The translations under genes were made by a program, and so were the position numbers. Positions 1-8,354 of a DNA stretch of 64,000 nt are shown here, piece by piece. Origin of the DNA: Variovorax sp. ZS18.2.2. GTDB taxonomy: Bacteria; Pseudomonadota; Gammaproteobacteria; Burkholderiales; Burkholderiaceae_C. Positions within the stretch are counted from its first letter, which is position 1. Every line of letters begins with the position of its first letter. The stretch lies in assembly GCF_024701975.1 (NCBI RefSeq), contig NZ_JANLNM010000001.1, positions 1,178,001 through 1,242,000 of the forward strand, in the 5' to 3' direction. Under the pieces are notes generated by a model, which saw only the letters and a list, made by a program, of their open reading frames with translations, was not told the origin of the DNA and searched no databases.

Positions 1-25
1 CGATGCGCGGGATCGCTTGTCATGA
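1..25 (+). CDS. 3' end of upstream gene (probable ExbB/TolQ-type channel), partial
   Basis: Reading from base 2, the frame gives a short tail (DARDRLS) ending in TGA at 23-25, which overlaps the ATG of the next gene as ATGA. Tight overlaps are the rule in this cluster, so this is probably the real end of the preceding gene. DUF2149 proteins are usually preceded by a MotA/TolQ/ExbB-type proton channel, which is the basis for the guess. Seven residues cannot prove it. Confidence 0.35.
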
Positions 26-378
26 CCCGAAGGCAGTTCTCGATCCTGAGCAGCCTGGACGCCGATGACGACGACCCGGTGCTCTCGACCATCAACCTCA
101 TCGACGTGTTCATGGTGGTGATCGGCATGCTGATGATCGCGGTCATCAACAACCCGATGAACCCGTTCGCGCAGGACAAGGTCACGATCATCCGCAACGA
201 GGGCAAGCCGGACATGGAGATCATCACGCGCGAGGGGCAGAAGGTCACGCGCTTCAAGGCCAGCGGTGCGACGGGGCAGGGCGACGGCGAGAAGGCCGGC
301 ACGGCCTGGCGGCTGAAGGACGGAACGATGGTTTATGTGCCGGCCGATGCGGTTCCGGCTGCCCAGGGCGGGAAGTGA
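22..378 (+). CDS. DUF2149 family membrane protein (ExbD-like partner)
   Basis: A 118-residue protein with a short acidic N-terminus, one membrane segment around residues 23-43 and a polar C-terminal part expected in the periplasm. This is the architecture of ExbD/TolR-type energy-transducing proteins. It resembles DUF2149 proteins, which occur between an ExbB-like channel and a CobN-like chelatase. Its stop overlaps the GTG start of the CobN-like gene (GTGA, 375-378), so the two are probably translationally coupled. The role of using proton-motive force to drive the neighbouring chelatase or a transporter is inferred from context; no enzymatic motif is visible. Confidence 0.8.
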   Translation: MTRRQFSILSSLDADDDDPVLSTINLIDVFMVVIGMLMIAVINNPMNPFAQDKVTIIRNEGKPDMEIITREGQKVTRFKASGATGQGDGEKAGTAWRLKDGTMVYVPADAVPAAQGGK

Positions 379-3300
379 CACGGTTCTTCGCTTGGATTTT
401 GCTGATGGCGTTGGCGGTCTGTGCGCACGCCGAGCCGGACGAGCCTTCGCGCATTGTGGTGCTGAGCACATCGCTGGTGTCCCCGGCGCGCGTGGTGCGG
501 CTGCAGGAGGCGGCGCACGAGGTGGGCTTGCCGCTGCAGGTGGTGTCGGCCGCGAAGGATTCGCCTGAGGCGCTGGCTTCGGCACTCAGTGGTGCGCGGC
601 TGCTGGTGATCGACGCGCCGCACATCAGCGTGGCGCAGGCCGCGGCGGCGCGGTTCGGCGATGTGATTTCTCGCAGTGCCGCGCCGTATGTGCTGATCGG
701 CGAGTTCGCGCTTGTCGCCAAGGGGCAAAGCGCCAGCGCGGCGCCGCTCGCCGCCGAGCGCGGCGTCGATGCGGTCTGGGCACAGCGATTGCGGGAGTAC
801 TGGCGGTTCGCGGGCACGGCCAACTTGAAGTCGGCGATGAAGGCGCTGGCGCAGATCGACGACGTGAACGGCCTGCCACCGCCCGTGCCGACGCCGCTGT
901 CGGGCTTCTATCACCCGCGTTGGCCTCGCATCGAAACGGACATCGCGGCGGTGGACAAGCTGCCCGGCACCGCAGGAACCGTCGCCATCGCCGTCAACAG
1001 CGCCACCGTGACGGGCGACGACACCGGCTGGCTCGACACGCTGATCGGCGCGCTCGAACAGCGCGGCCTGCGTGCCTATGCCTTCTATGGCCCGCGCCAG
1101 CAGAAGGACCTGTTCTTTCGCATGACGCATGCGGCCGGTGAAGAAGGGCGCCGCGTGGCCGACCTGATCGTCAACGCCTCGCTGGTCTTCACGCCGAACG
1201 AGCGCAAGGCCGATCTCGAACGCATCGGCGTGCCGGTGCTGCAGACGCTGCCGTCGCTTGCCATGGATGCCACGCAGTGGGCCGGGAGCAAGGACGGCCT
1301 CGCGCAGACCGACATCGCCGCCTACTACAGCCCCAGCGAGTTGGCCGGCATGACCGACCCGATGCTCGTGAGCGCGCGCGACGCCGCCATCGGCACGCTG
1401 CAGCCGCTGCCCGCGCAGATCGACGCCGTGGCTGGCAAGGCGGCTGCGCTGCTGCGGCTGCAACGCACGCCGGCCGCGGACCGGCGCGTCGCGATGCTGG
1501 TCTACAACTATCCGCCGGGCGAGACGAACTTCGGCGCTTCGTTTCTCAACGTGCCGCGCAGCGTGAACAACATGCTGGCGGCGATGCAGTCGGCCGGCTA
1601 CCGCACCGAGATACCCGGTGCGGACGCGCTCATCGCGCAGGTGCAGGCGACGATGAAGGCGTACTACCCGGTCGATGGCGGCGATGTGTTGCAGCCGCTG
1701 CTCGACAAGGGGTTGGCTGATTCGCTGCCGCTGTCGCGCTATGTCGCGTGGTTTCGTGCACTGCCCGCGGAGACGCAGCGCCGCATCGAGACCTACTGGG
1801 GGCCGCCCGAAAAGTCGACCATGCTGCGGCCCGTCGCAGGCGAGCCGGCCTTCGTCATCCCGCGCGTGCAGTTCGGCAATGTCGTCGTGCTGCGCCAGCC
1901 GCCGCGCTTCGAGCCCGGCACGCAGGTGGCGGGCAAGGCCGAGCAGGTCTTTCACCGCTCGGCGATTCCGCTGAGCCACAGCTATCTCGCGACCTACTTC
2001 TGGCTTCGCACGCAGTTCGGTGCGAATGCGGTCGTGCATGTGGGCACGCACGGCACGGTCGAATGGTCGGCGGGCAAGGAGCGCGGGCTCTCGGTGCAGG
2101 ACGATCCGCTGCTCGCGCTCGGCGACCTGCCGAATGTCTACCCGTACATCATGGACAACCTCGGCGAAGCCACCACCGCCAAGCGCCGCGGCCGCGCGAC
2201 GATGGTGAGCCATTCGACGCCGATGTTCGCGCCCGCGGGCTTTCGCCCCGGCGTGCAGGCGATGCACGAGCGCATGCACGACTGGGAGACGCTGTCGCTC
2301 GGGCCGGTGAAGGCCGCGATGGAAAGGCAGCTCACCGCGGAGTTCGTAGAGCAGCACTACGACCGCGACCTCAAATGGACGCCCGCGCGCATTCGCGCCG
2401 ACTTCACGGGCTTCATCGCGGTGCTGCATCCGTACCTGGACGAACTGACGCAGACCGCGCAGCCGCTGGGCCTTGCCACTTTCGGGCAGGCACCTGACGC
2501 GGAGCGGCGCCGCATGACGATCCTGCCGATCCTCGGCAAGCCCTTGGCCGAGGCGTTGGGCGAAGACGTCCATGAGGCCTTCCTGATCGACGCGAAGAAC
2601 ATCGCGGCGTCGCGCCCGGCGCGATGGATCGAAGTGGCGCTTAAGGATGCCGATGCCGCGAGCACGATGGGCGCGGATGCCGCGAAAGCTGAAGCACTGC
2701 GAACCATGGCAGAGCGCGCCCGGAAGATCGACGCCGCGCTCGCGCACAACGAGGAAATCGAAGGCCTGCTCACCGCTCTCGATGGCCGCTACCTCAAGGC
2801 CAGCTACGGCGGCGACCCGGTGCGCAACCCCGACAGCCTGCCGACCGGCCGCAACCTCTACGGCTTCGACCCGAGCCGCGTGCCGACGCGCGCCGCCTGG
2901 GACGTCGGCGTCGCCGCGATGGACGCATGGATCGCCGAGCACGCCAAGACCCATGCCGGCAGGCCGCCCGAGAAGATCGCTTTCACCCTCTGGGCCGGCG
3001 AAGCCTCGCGCCACCAGGGTGTGCTGGAGAGCCAGGCCTTCTACGCGATGGGCGTGAAGCCGCGCTGGGACGAGGCAGGGCGCATCGCGGGCATCGAAAT
3101 ACTGCCCGCGTCGACGTTGAAACGGCCGCGCATGGACGTGCTGGTCAGCGTCACCGGTTCGTACCGCGACCAGTTCCCGAACGTGATGCGCTGGCTTGAC
3201 GAAGCGGTGCAGCAGGTGGCGGCCCTGAATGAACCCGGCAACGCCGTCGCGCAACACAGCGAGACACTGGCCCGCAAACTCCGCGCGGAAGGTGCCACGC

Positions 3301-4409
3301 CGGCCGAGGCGAAACGCTGGTCGACCGCGCGCGTGTTCTCGAACGAGCAGGGCAGCTACGGCGCCGGGCTTGAGGAGGCTGCGCTCGCAAGCGATGTGTG
3401 GACTTCGCAGCGGCGCGGCGGCGGCGATGCGCAGATGGCGCAGCTCTACATGGACCGCATGGGATACGCCTACGGCCAAGGGCTCGATGGTGCCCGGCGC
3501 ACCGGCGCCTACGCGGGCAATCTCGCGCAGGTCGATGCGGCGCTGATGGCGCGCACCTCCAACCTCTACGGCGTGCTCACCAACGACGATCCGTTCCAGT
3601 ACCTGGGCGGCATCGCGCAGGCCGTGCGGCAACTCACCGGCAAGGACCCGGCGCTTTACGTGCAGAACCTGCGCGACGCTGGCGCGGTGCGCACCGACAC
3701 CGCCGCCGGCGCCATCGCCCGCGAAATGCAGACGCGCTACCTGCACCCGCAGTGGATCGCCGCGCAGAGGGCTGAGGGCTACAGCGGCACGCTGCAGGTG
3801 CTCAAGACCGCGCAGTTCCTCTGGGGCTGGCAGGTCACCGCGCCTGGCACCGTGCGGCAGGACCAGTGGCAGTCGCTGCACGACGTGTATGTGCGCGACC
3901 GATACAAGCTGGGCACGCGCGAATGGCTGGAAGGCGACAACCGAGCCGCCTTCGCGCAGACGCTGGAGCGCATGCTCGATGCGGTGCGGTTGGACTATTG
4001 GAAGCCCGATGCTGCGACGCGGCGCGAACTGGCAACGGCCTATGCCGAGGCCGTGCGCGCTACGGGCCTTCGCGAGCGCAATGCGGCGGTGCAGCGCTTC
4101 GTGCAGGTGGAACTGGCGCAGCGGGTTGCTGTGCCGGTTGAAGCGCAGAAGGCGACTGCGGCAGCGCCGGCGGCCGTGCCTTCGCCTGCACCGTCGCCCG
4201 ACAAGGCCGCACCCGCGCATGACGACGGTGCCCAGCCCGTGACCGGCCTCAAGCTCGACCCCTCGCCCGATGAGGCGCCGTCCCCGAAGGCCGAGGGCGT
4301 GGTGCTCCGCCTCTGGGTCGCCTTCGGCGCGGCCCTGCTCATCGCGCTCGGCGCCTTCGCGCAGTGGCGGCGCGGCCGGGCACGACATCCGGCTGCCACC
4401 ACTGCCTGA
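375..4409 (+). CDS. CobN-like chelatase large subunit, secreted and membrane-anchored
   Basis: A 1344-residue member of the CobN/magnesium-chelatase H family. Typical motifs are HVGTHGTVEW, a GDLPNVYPY segment followed by GEATTAKRRGRA, RPRMDVLVSVTGSYRDQFP and GSYGAGLEEA. Classical CobN inserts Co(II) into hydrogenobyrinate diamide in the cytoplasm with CobS and CobT. This protein instead starts with a signal peptide (hydrophobic 5-16, likely cleavage after AHA) and ends in a Pro/Ala-rich linker, one transmembrane helix and a basic tail (WRRGRAR). The catalytic body should therefore sit in the periplasm. No cobS/cobT AAA+ partners are nearby. CobN homologues next to ExbB and DUF2149 genes are known from haem-uptake operons (HmuS type), so the substrate may be haem or a corrinoid. 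GTG start within a GTGA overlap; cobalamin genes follow. Confidence 0.88.
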   Translation: MTRFFAWILLMALAVCAHAEPDEPSRIVVLSTSLVSPARVVRLQEAAHEVGLPLQVVSAAKDSPEALASALSGARLLVIDAPHISVAQAAAARFGDVISRSAAPYVLIGEFALVAKGQSASAAPLAAERGVDAVWAQRLREYWRFAGTANLKSAMKALAQIDDVNGLPPPVPTPLSGFYHPRWPRIETDIAAVDKLPGTAGTVAIAVNSATVTGDDTGWLDTLIGALEQRGLRAYAFYGPRQQKDLFFRMTHAAGEEGRRVADLIVNASLVFTPNERKADLERIGVPVLQTLPSLAMDATQWAGSKDGLAQTDIAAYYSPSELAGMTDPMLVSARDAAIGTLQPLPAQIDAVAGKAAALLRLQRTPAADRRVAMLVYNYPPGETNFGASFLNVPRSVNNMLAAMQSAGYRTEIPGADALIAQVQATMKAYYPVDGGDVLQPLLDKGLADSLPLSRYVAWFRALPAETQRRIETYWGPPEKSTMLRPVAGEPAFVIPRVQFGNVVVLRQPPRFEPGTQVAGKAEQVFHRSAIPLSHSYLATYFWLRTQFGANAVVHVGTHGTVEWSAGKERGLSVQDDPLLALGDLPNVYPYIMDNLGEATTAKRRGRATMVSHSTPMFAPAGFRPGVQAMHERMHDWETLSLGPVKAAMERQLTAEFVEQHYDRDLKWTPARIRADFTGFIAVLHPYLDELTQTAQPLGLATFGQAPDAERRRMTILPILGKPLAEALGEDVHEAFLIDAKNIAASRPARWIEVALKDADAASTMGADAAKAEALRTMAERARKIDAALAHNEEIEGLLTALDGRYLKASYGGDPVRNPDSLPTGRNLYGFDPSRVPTRAAWDVGVAAMDAWIAEHAKTHAGRPPEKIAFTLWAGEASRHQGVLESQAFYAMGVKPRWDEAGRIAGIEILPASTLKRPRMDVLVSVTGSYRDQFPNVMRWLDEAVQQVAALNEPGNAVAQHSETLARKLRAEGATPAEAKRWSTARVFSNEQGSYGAGLEEAALASDVWTSQRRGGGDAQMAQLYMDRMGYAYGQGLDGARRTGAYAGNLAQVDAALMARTSNLYGVLTNDDPFQYLGGIAQAVRQLTGKDPALYVQNLRDAGAVRTDTAAGAIAREMQTRYLHPQWIAAQRAEGYSGTLQVLKTAQFLWGWQVTAPGTVRQDQWQSLHDVYVRDRYKLGTREWLEGDNRAAFAQTLERMLDAVRLDYWKPDAATRRELATAYAEAVRATGLRERNAAVQRFVQVELAQRVAVPVEAQKATAAAPAAVPSPAPSPDKAAPAHDDGAQPVTGLKLDPSPDEAPSPKAEGVVLRLWVAFGAALLIALGAFAQWRRGRARHPAATTA

Positions 4410-4418
4410 TTCGCGAGA

Positions 4419-5399
4419 ATGACGGCCCCCATGCCCGCTCTCTCTTTCGCCCATGCCCTCATCGCCGTCGCGGCGCTATGGCTCGCGCTGGCCATCGACC
4501 GCTGGCTGGGCGAGCCGCCGGCGCGCTTGCATCCGGTGGTGTGGATGGGGCAGTACCTCGGCTGGATCGGCTCGCGCATCGCGCCGGAGCCCCACCGGGC
4601 GAAGCGCGTGGACTTGCCAGTCTTCTTCATCGGCGCGCTGACGTGGTGCCTCGGCGGCATGGCGGCCTGGTGCGTGGCGCAGCTGCTGCAATCGCTCGTC
4701 ACGCTGCACCTCCCCGCATGGGCCGCGGCCGTGTTGCTGGGGCTGTTGTTGAAGCCGCTCTTCGCATGGCGGATGCTGCGCGACGAAGTGCTCGCGGTCG
4801 AGGCGGCGCTGGCCGTGTCGCTCGACGCGGGCCGGGCGCAACTGGCCCGGCTGGTGAGCCGCGATGTGTCCGCGCTCAGCGAGCGCGAGGTGCGCGAGAG
4901 CGCCATCGAATCGCTGGCCGAGAACCTCAACGACTCGCTGGTGGCGCCGCTGTTCTGGTTCGTGCTGCTCGGCCTGCCGGGCGCGGCGCTCTACCGCTTC
5001 GCCAACACGGCCGATGCGATGTGGGGCTACCGGGGTCTGCGCAACGGCCGCGACTGGACCTGGCTGGGCAAATGGGCCGCGCGCGCCGACGATGTGCTCT
5101 CGTGGCTTCCGGCGCGCATCACCGTGCTGCTGCTGGCCCTGGCAGCATGGCGATGGCCGAGGGACCTGGGCCGCGAGGCGCGCCGCACGCCGTCGCCCAA
5201 CAGCGGCTGGCCGATGGCGGCGATGGCGCTGTTGGTCGGCGTGCGGCTTGCGAAACCCGGCGTCTACACCTTGAATGGCGAAGGGCGGAAAGCCGCGGCA
5301 GAGGACACGCGACGTACCGCGGTGCTCGGTGGCAGGGCGGTGCTGGCGGCGGCCGTGTTCGCATCGGCGGCCATCGTTGCGATGGCGGGGTGGCCATGA
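4419..5399 (+). CDS. cbiB: adenosylcobinamide-phosphate synthase CbiB
   Basis: A 326-residue polytopic membrane protein of the CbiB family (CobD in Pseudomonas naming). It attaches the aminopropanol arm to adenosylcobyric acid. Family signatures are the N-terminal DRWLGEPPARLHPVVWMG, the RDVSALSEREVRESAIESLAEN block near residue 150 and NTADAMWGYR. It begins 10 bp after the CobN-like gene. An in-frame ATG at 4431 is an alternative start, as neither site has a strong ribosome binding site. Its end overlaps the start of the next gene as ATGA, consistent with one cobalamin transcript. Confidence 0.95.
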   Translation: MTAPMPALSFAHALIAVAALWLALAIDRWLGEPPARLHPVVWMGQYLGWIGSRIAPEPHRAKRVDLPVFFIGALTWCLGGMAAWCVAQLLQSLVTLHLPAWAAAVLLGLLLKPLFAWRMLRDEVLAVEAALAVSLDAGRAQLARLVSRDVSALSEREVRESAIESLAENLNDSLVAPLFWFVLLGLPGAALYRFANTADAMWGYRGLRNGRDWTWLGKWAARADDVLSWLPARITVLLLALAAWRWPRDLGREARRTPSPNSGWPMAAMALLVGVRLAKPGVYTLNGEGRKAAAEDTRRTAVLGGRAVLAAAVFASAAIVAMAGWP

Positions 5400-6400
5400 C
5401 ATTGACCCATGGCCTGCACGGCGGCCCCGACGAGACCGGCGCGGCGCTGCATGACTTCTCGACCAATGGCAACGCGGTCGGTGCGTGCCCGGCGGCGGTG
5501 GCTGCATTGCACGCGGTCGATGCCGCGCACTATCCCGATCCGCGCTACACGTCGTTGAGGGAAAGGCTCGCTGCATTTCATGGTGTCGCGGGCGAGCGCA
5601 TCGTGATCGCTGCGAGCGCGAGCGAGTTCATCCATCGCATCAGTGCGGCCGTCGCGCAAAGCGGTGGCCGGCAGGTCTGGCTACCAGCGCACAGCTACGG
5701 CGACTATGAGCGTGCAGCACTGGCATGGGGACTGCAGGTGCATCGAGCGCCCGAGCCGCACGATGGCGCGGCGCTGCACTGGCGCTGCGAGCCGTCGAGC
5801 CCGCTAGGGCAGGCGCAGGCCGATCTCGCGCTGCATGCGCAATCCAGTGGCACCTGCGTGCTTGACATGGCCTACGAACCGCTGCGCCTCGAAGGCCGGG
5901 CTTCGCTCGATGCCGCGCAGCGCAACCGCGTCTGGCAACTCTGGACACCGAACAAGGCCATGGGCCTCACCGGCATCCGCGCTGCCTATGCAATCGCACC
6001 CGACGACGCAGCGCCCCTGATGCAGCGGCTCGAACGACTCGCACCGTCATGGCCAATCGGCACCCACGGCGTGGCGCTGCTCGAAACCTGGACCGGCGAC
6101 GAAGCACAAGCCTGGCTTGCTCAAAGCCTGCACACCCTGCGCACCTGGAAAGCACAACAACGCGCCCTCTGCGAATCGCTGAACTGGCAGTGCCTGCCCA
6201 GCGACACCAATTTCTTCTGCGCCCGCACCGACACCCCATACCCCCGGCTCGCAGCCGCATTGCGCGCCGACGGCATCAAGCTGCGCGACTGCGCCTCCTT
6301 CGGCCTGCCGGGCCACGTAAGACTGGGCGTGCTGCCGCCGCAGAGCCAGCAGGCGCTGAAGCAGGCCTGGACACGCGCAGCCGCTTGCGCTGAAGATTGA
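5396..6400 (+). CDS. cobD: threonine-phosphate decarboxylase (CobD; CobC in Pseudomonas naming)
   Basis: A 334-residue fold-type I PLP enzyme related to histidinol-phosphate aminotransferase. It makes (R)-1-amino-2-propanol phosphate from threonine phosphate, the substrate that CbiB next door attaches to cobyric acid. Markers are the N-terminal HGG and DFSTNGNAVG, the HYPDPRYTSLRERLA segment and the PLP-lysine region TPNKAMGLTGIRAAYA with a downstream Arg. The start is set by the ATGA overlap with cbiB at 5396-5399; the open frame runs further upstream without homology. The C-terminus ends normally four bases before the next gene. Confidence 0.92.
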   Translation: MTLTHGLHGGPDETGAALHDFSTNGNAVGACPAAVAALHAVDAAHYPDPRYTSLRERLAAFHGVAGERIVIAASASEFIHRISAAVAQSGGRQVWLPAHSYGDYERAALAWGLQVHRAPEPHDGAALHWRCEPSSPLGQAQADLALHAQSSGTCVLDMAYEPLRLEGRASLDAAQRNRVWQLWTPNKAMGLTGIRAAYAIAPDDAAPLMQRLERLAPSWPIGTHGVALLETWTGDEAQAWLAQSLHTLRTWKAQQRALCESLNWQCLPSDTNFFCARTDTPYPRLAAALRADGIKLRDCASFGLPGHVRLGVLPPQSQQALKQAWTRAAACAED

Positions 6401-6404
6401 AGAC

Positions 6405-6758
6405 ATGCTCTACGCCATCACCTCGCTCTTCCTTTGCCAGCTGGCCGGCGAACTGCTCGTGCAGTGGCTGGGCCTGCCGATTCCGGGGCCGCTGATCGGC
6501 ATGGTGCTGCTCTTCATCGCGCTGCTCGTGCGCGGCGGCGTACCGCAGGCGCTGACCGACACCTCGGGCCATCTGCTGCGCAACCTGATGCTGCTGTTCA
6601 TTCCCGCCGTGACCGGCGTCATGCTGCATTTCGAGCGGGTGGGGCGCGAGTGGCTGCCGTTCCTCGCGGCCGGCATCGTCGGCGCGGCCTTCACCATGAC
6701 GGTCACCGCGCTCACCTTCCGCTGGATGATCCGCATCACCGGGAAGAACGCGGAATGA
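6405..6758 (+). CDS. CidA/LrgA family holin-like membrane protein
   Basis: A 117-residue membrane protein with about four hydrophobic helices and the family block GLPIPGPLIGMVLLF near residue 25, followed by the LLLFIPAVTGVM helix. Related CidA/LrgA proteins are described as holin-like regulators of murein hydrolase activity, and some LrgAB pairs transport small carboxylates. It starts 5 bp after cobD and overlaps the LrgB gene as ATGA (6755-6758), so the pair is made together. Co-location with cobalamin genes looks positional; I see no functional link. Confidence 0.88.
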   Translation: MLYAITSLFLCQLAGELLVQWLGLPIPGPLIGMVLLFIALLVRGGVPQALTDTSGHLLRNLMLLFIPAVTGVMLHFERVGREWLPFLAAGIVGAAFTMTVTALTFRWMIRITGKNAE

Positions 6759-7483
6759 CCGCGCCTGCGAAGCTCTCCGAGATCTGGGTTTTTCTTGCGC
6801 AGTCGCCGCTGCTGTGGCTGTCGCTCACGCTGCTCGCGTACCTGGGCGCGCTGTGGCTGCACCGGCGCAGTGGTGCGAACCCGGTGGTCAATCCGGTGCT
6901 GATCTCAGTGGTCGTCATCGTCACCGTGCTGCTCGTCACGCGCACGCCCTATGACACGTATTTCGAAGGCGCGAAGTTCGTGCACTTCCTGATCGGACCG
7001 GCCACCGTGGCGCTGGCCGTGCCGCTCTACGGACAGATCGCGCGGCTGCGGCGGCTGTGGCTGCCGATCGGTGTGGCGCTGCTGGTGGGATCGGTGGCCG
7101 CCATCGTCTCGGCCATCGGCATCGCGTGGGCGCTGGGGGGCTCGCACGAACTGATCATGTCACTCGCATCGAAGTCGGCCACCATGCCCATCGCGATGGG
7201 CGTGGCCGAGAAGATCGGCGGCCTGCCGTCGCTGGCCGCGGTGGCGGCTGCGGTGGCCGGCATCTCGGGCGCGATCATGGCGACCGGCCTGTTGAACCTG
7301 CTGCGCATCAAGGAGCCCGCGGTGCGCGGCTTTGCGGTCGGCATGGCGGCGCATGGCATCGGCACGGCGCGCGCGATTCAGGTCAATGAAACGGCCGGCG
7401 CGTTCTCGGCACTCGCGATGGGGCTGAACGGGATCGCGACGGCACTGCTGGTGCCTCTGTTGGTCAAGCTGCTCGGCGCCTGA
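6755..7483 (+). CDS. LrgB/CidB family membrane protein
   Basis: A 242-residue polytopic protein of the LrgB family. Recognisable blocks are the central FLIGPATVALAVPLYGQ, then SKSATMPIAMGVAEKIGG and the C-terminal GFAVGMAAHGIGTARAIQ, which are hallmark motifs. It is the partner of the LrgA-like protein immediately upstream; starts of both genes are translationally coupled. LrgAB pairs influence autolysis and, in several bacteria, pyruvate or glycolate movement; which applies here cannot be told from sequence. The start at 6755 is fixed by the ATGA overlap; the open frame extends 107 codons further upstream as a shadow of LrgA. Confidence 0.9.
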   Translation: MTAPAKLSEIWVFLAQSPLLWLSLTLLAYLGALWLHRRSGANPVVNPVLISVVVIVTVLLVTRTPYDTYFEGAKFVHFLIGPATVALAVPLYGQIARLRRLWLPIGVALLVGSVAAIVSAIGIAWALGGSHELIMSLASKSATMPIAMGVAEKIGGLPSLAAVAAAVAGISGAIMATGLLNLLRIKEPAVRGFAVGMAAHGIGTARAIQVNETAGAFSALAMGLNGIATALLVPLLVKLLGA

Positions 7484-7489
7484 CGCTGT

Positions 7490-8335
7490 TCACATGGCTC
7501 GCGCTTCGCCGCGCAGCCAGCAGCCTTGCGCTTCATCACCACGCGCGGGCAGCCGCACGCCGATCATCGAAGGCGAGCCCATCGCTTCGCCTTGCCTGAC
7601 CGTCATGAGCGTGGCCGCGTCGCCCGCGAGTGATTGTTCGCGCAGGCCCCAAGCGAGCGCGGCCGCTGCGATGCCGGTGGCGGCATCTTCCGGGTAGCCG
7701 GACGAGCGCGGAAACTGCCGCGCGCTGACGACCGGGCCAGCGCTGTCGGCGAGTGCAAAGGGGTAGAGGCCGGTCGAGCCGAGCCGGTCGCACAGCGCCT
7801 CGACGCTGCCCAGGTCCACGCGCAGCGTGTGCAGCACCTCGAGACTTTCGAGGTGGACCAGCGTCTTGACCCGGCTCGTCGCCGAATTGAGCACCGGGCC
7901 GACGATCTGCCGCATCTCCACGCCGAGGCAGCGCGCAATCTCCTGCACCAGCGCATCGCCCACGACCTGCACCTGGGCGCGCGGCTGGCTGATCTCGACC
8001 GTGCCCTGCACATACCGGCCCTCGACCGTTCCGCTCAAGGTCTCGACGGCCACCGGCTCGCCATTCCAGAGGCCGCGCGCGTGCAGCAGCCACAGTGCGC
8101 CGATGGTCGCGTGGCCGCACATCTCCATTTCGTGGCGCGGCACGAAGTAGCGCATGCGGAACTGGTGATCGGCGCTCGACGGCTTCAGCACGAACACCGA
8201 TTCGTGACCGCTCAGGCGCGTGTGCTCCTGCATCTGCGCGGTGGTCATGTCGTCGGCACCGAGCCAGACGGGGGCCGGGTTGCCGCCGGTGTCGGCGCCG
8301 GGCAGGGCGAATACGCGAACGAGCTGCATGGTCAT
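7490..8335 (-). CDS. PhzF family isomerase/epimerase-like protein
   Basis: A 281-residue PhzF-family protein, the duplicated fold shared with diaminopimelate epimerase. The N-terminus MTMQLVRVFALPGADTGGNP contains the conserved GNPAPV region, followed by SGHESVFV and the HEMEMCGHATIG block. PhzF itself isomerises a phenazine precursor, but most chromosomal homologues have no assigned substrate and nothing nearby suggests phenazine synthesis. The chosen ATG lies just after a GAAAGAAAG stretch; an upstream in-frame start would add 17 unconserved residues. It converges with lrgB (7 bp) and lies 19 bp downstream of the Bug-type gene, so it may share that transcript. Confidence 0.87.
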   Translation of the reverse strand: MTMQLVRVFALPGADTGGNPAPVWLGADDMTTAQMQEHTRLSGHESVFVLKPSSADHQFRMRYFVPRHEMEMCGHATIGALWLLHARGLWNGEPVAVETLSGTVEGRYVQGTVEISQPRAQVQVVGDALVQEIARCLGVEMRQIVGPVLNSATSRVKTLVHLESLEVLHTLRVDLGSVEALCDRLGSTGLYPFALADSAGPVVSARQFPRSSGYPEDAATGIAAAALAWGLREQSLAGDAATLMTVRQGEAMGSPSMIGVRLPARGDEAQGCWLRGEARAM

Positions 8336-8354
8336 CTTTCTTTCCTTCCTTCCC

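Noticed and set aside
333..4454. Very long minus-strand open frame (1373 codons) opposite the CobN-like gene
   Set aside because: His/Arg/Gly-rich composition typical of the antisense frame in high-GC DNA; no domain; the plus strand has a clear CobN homologue.
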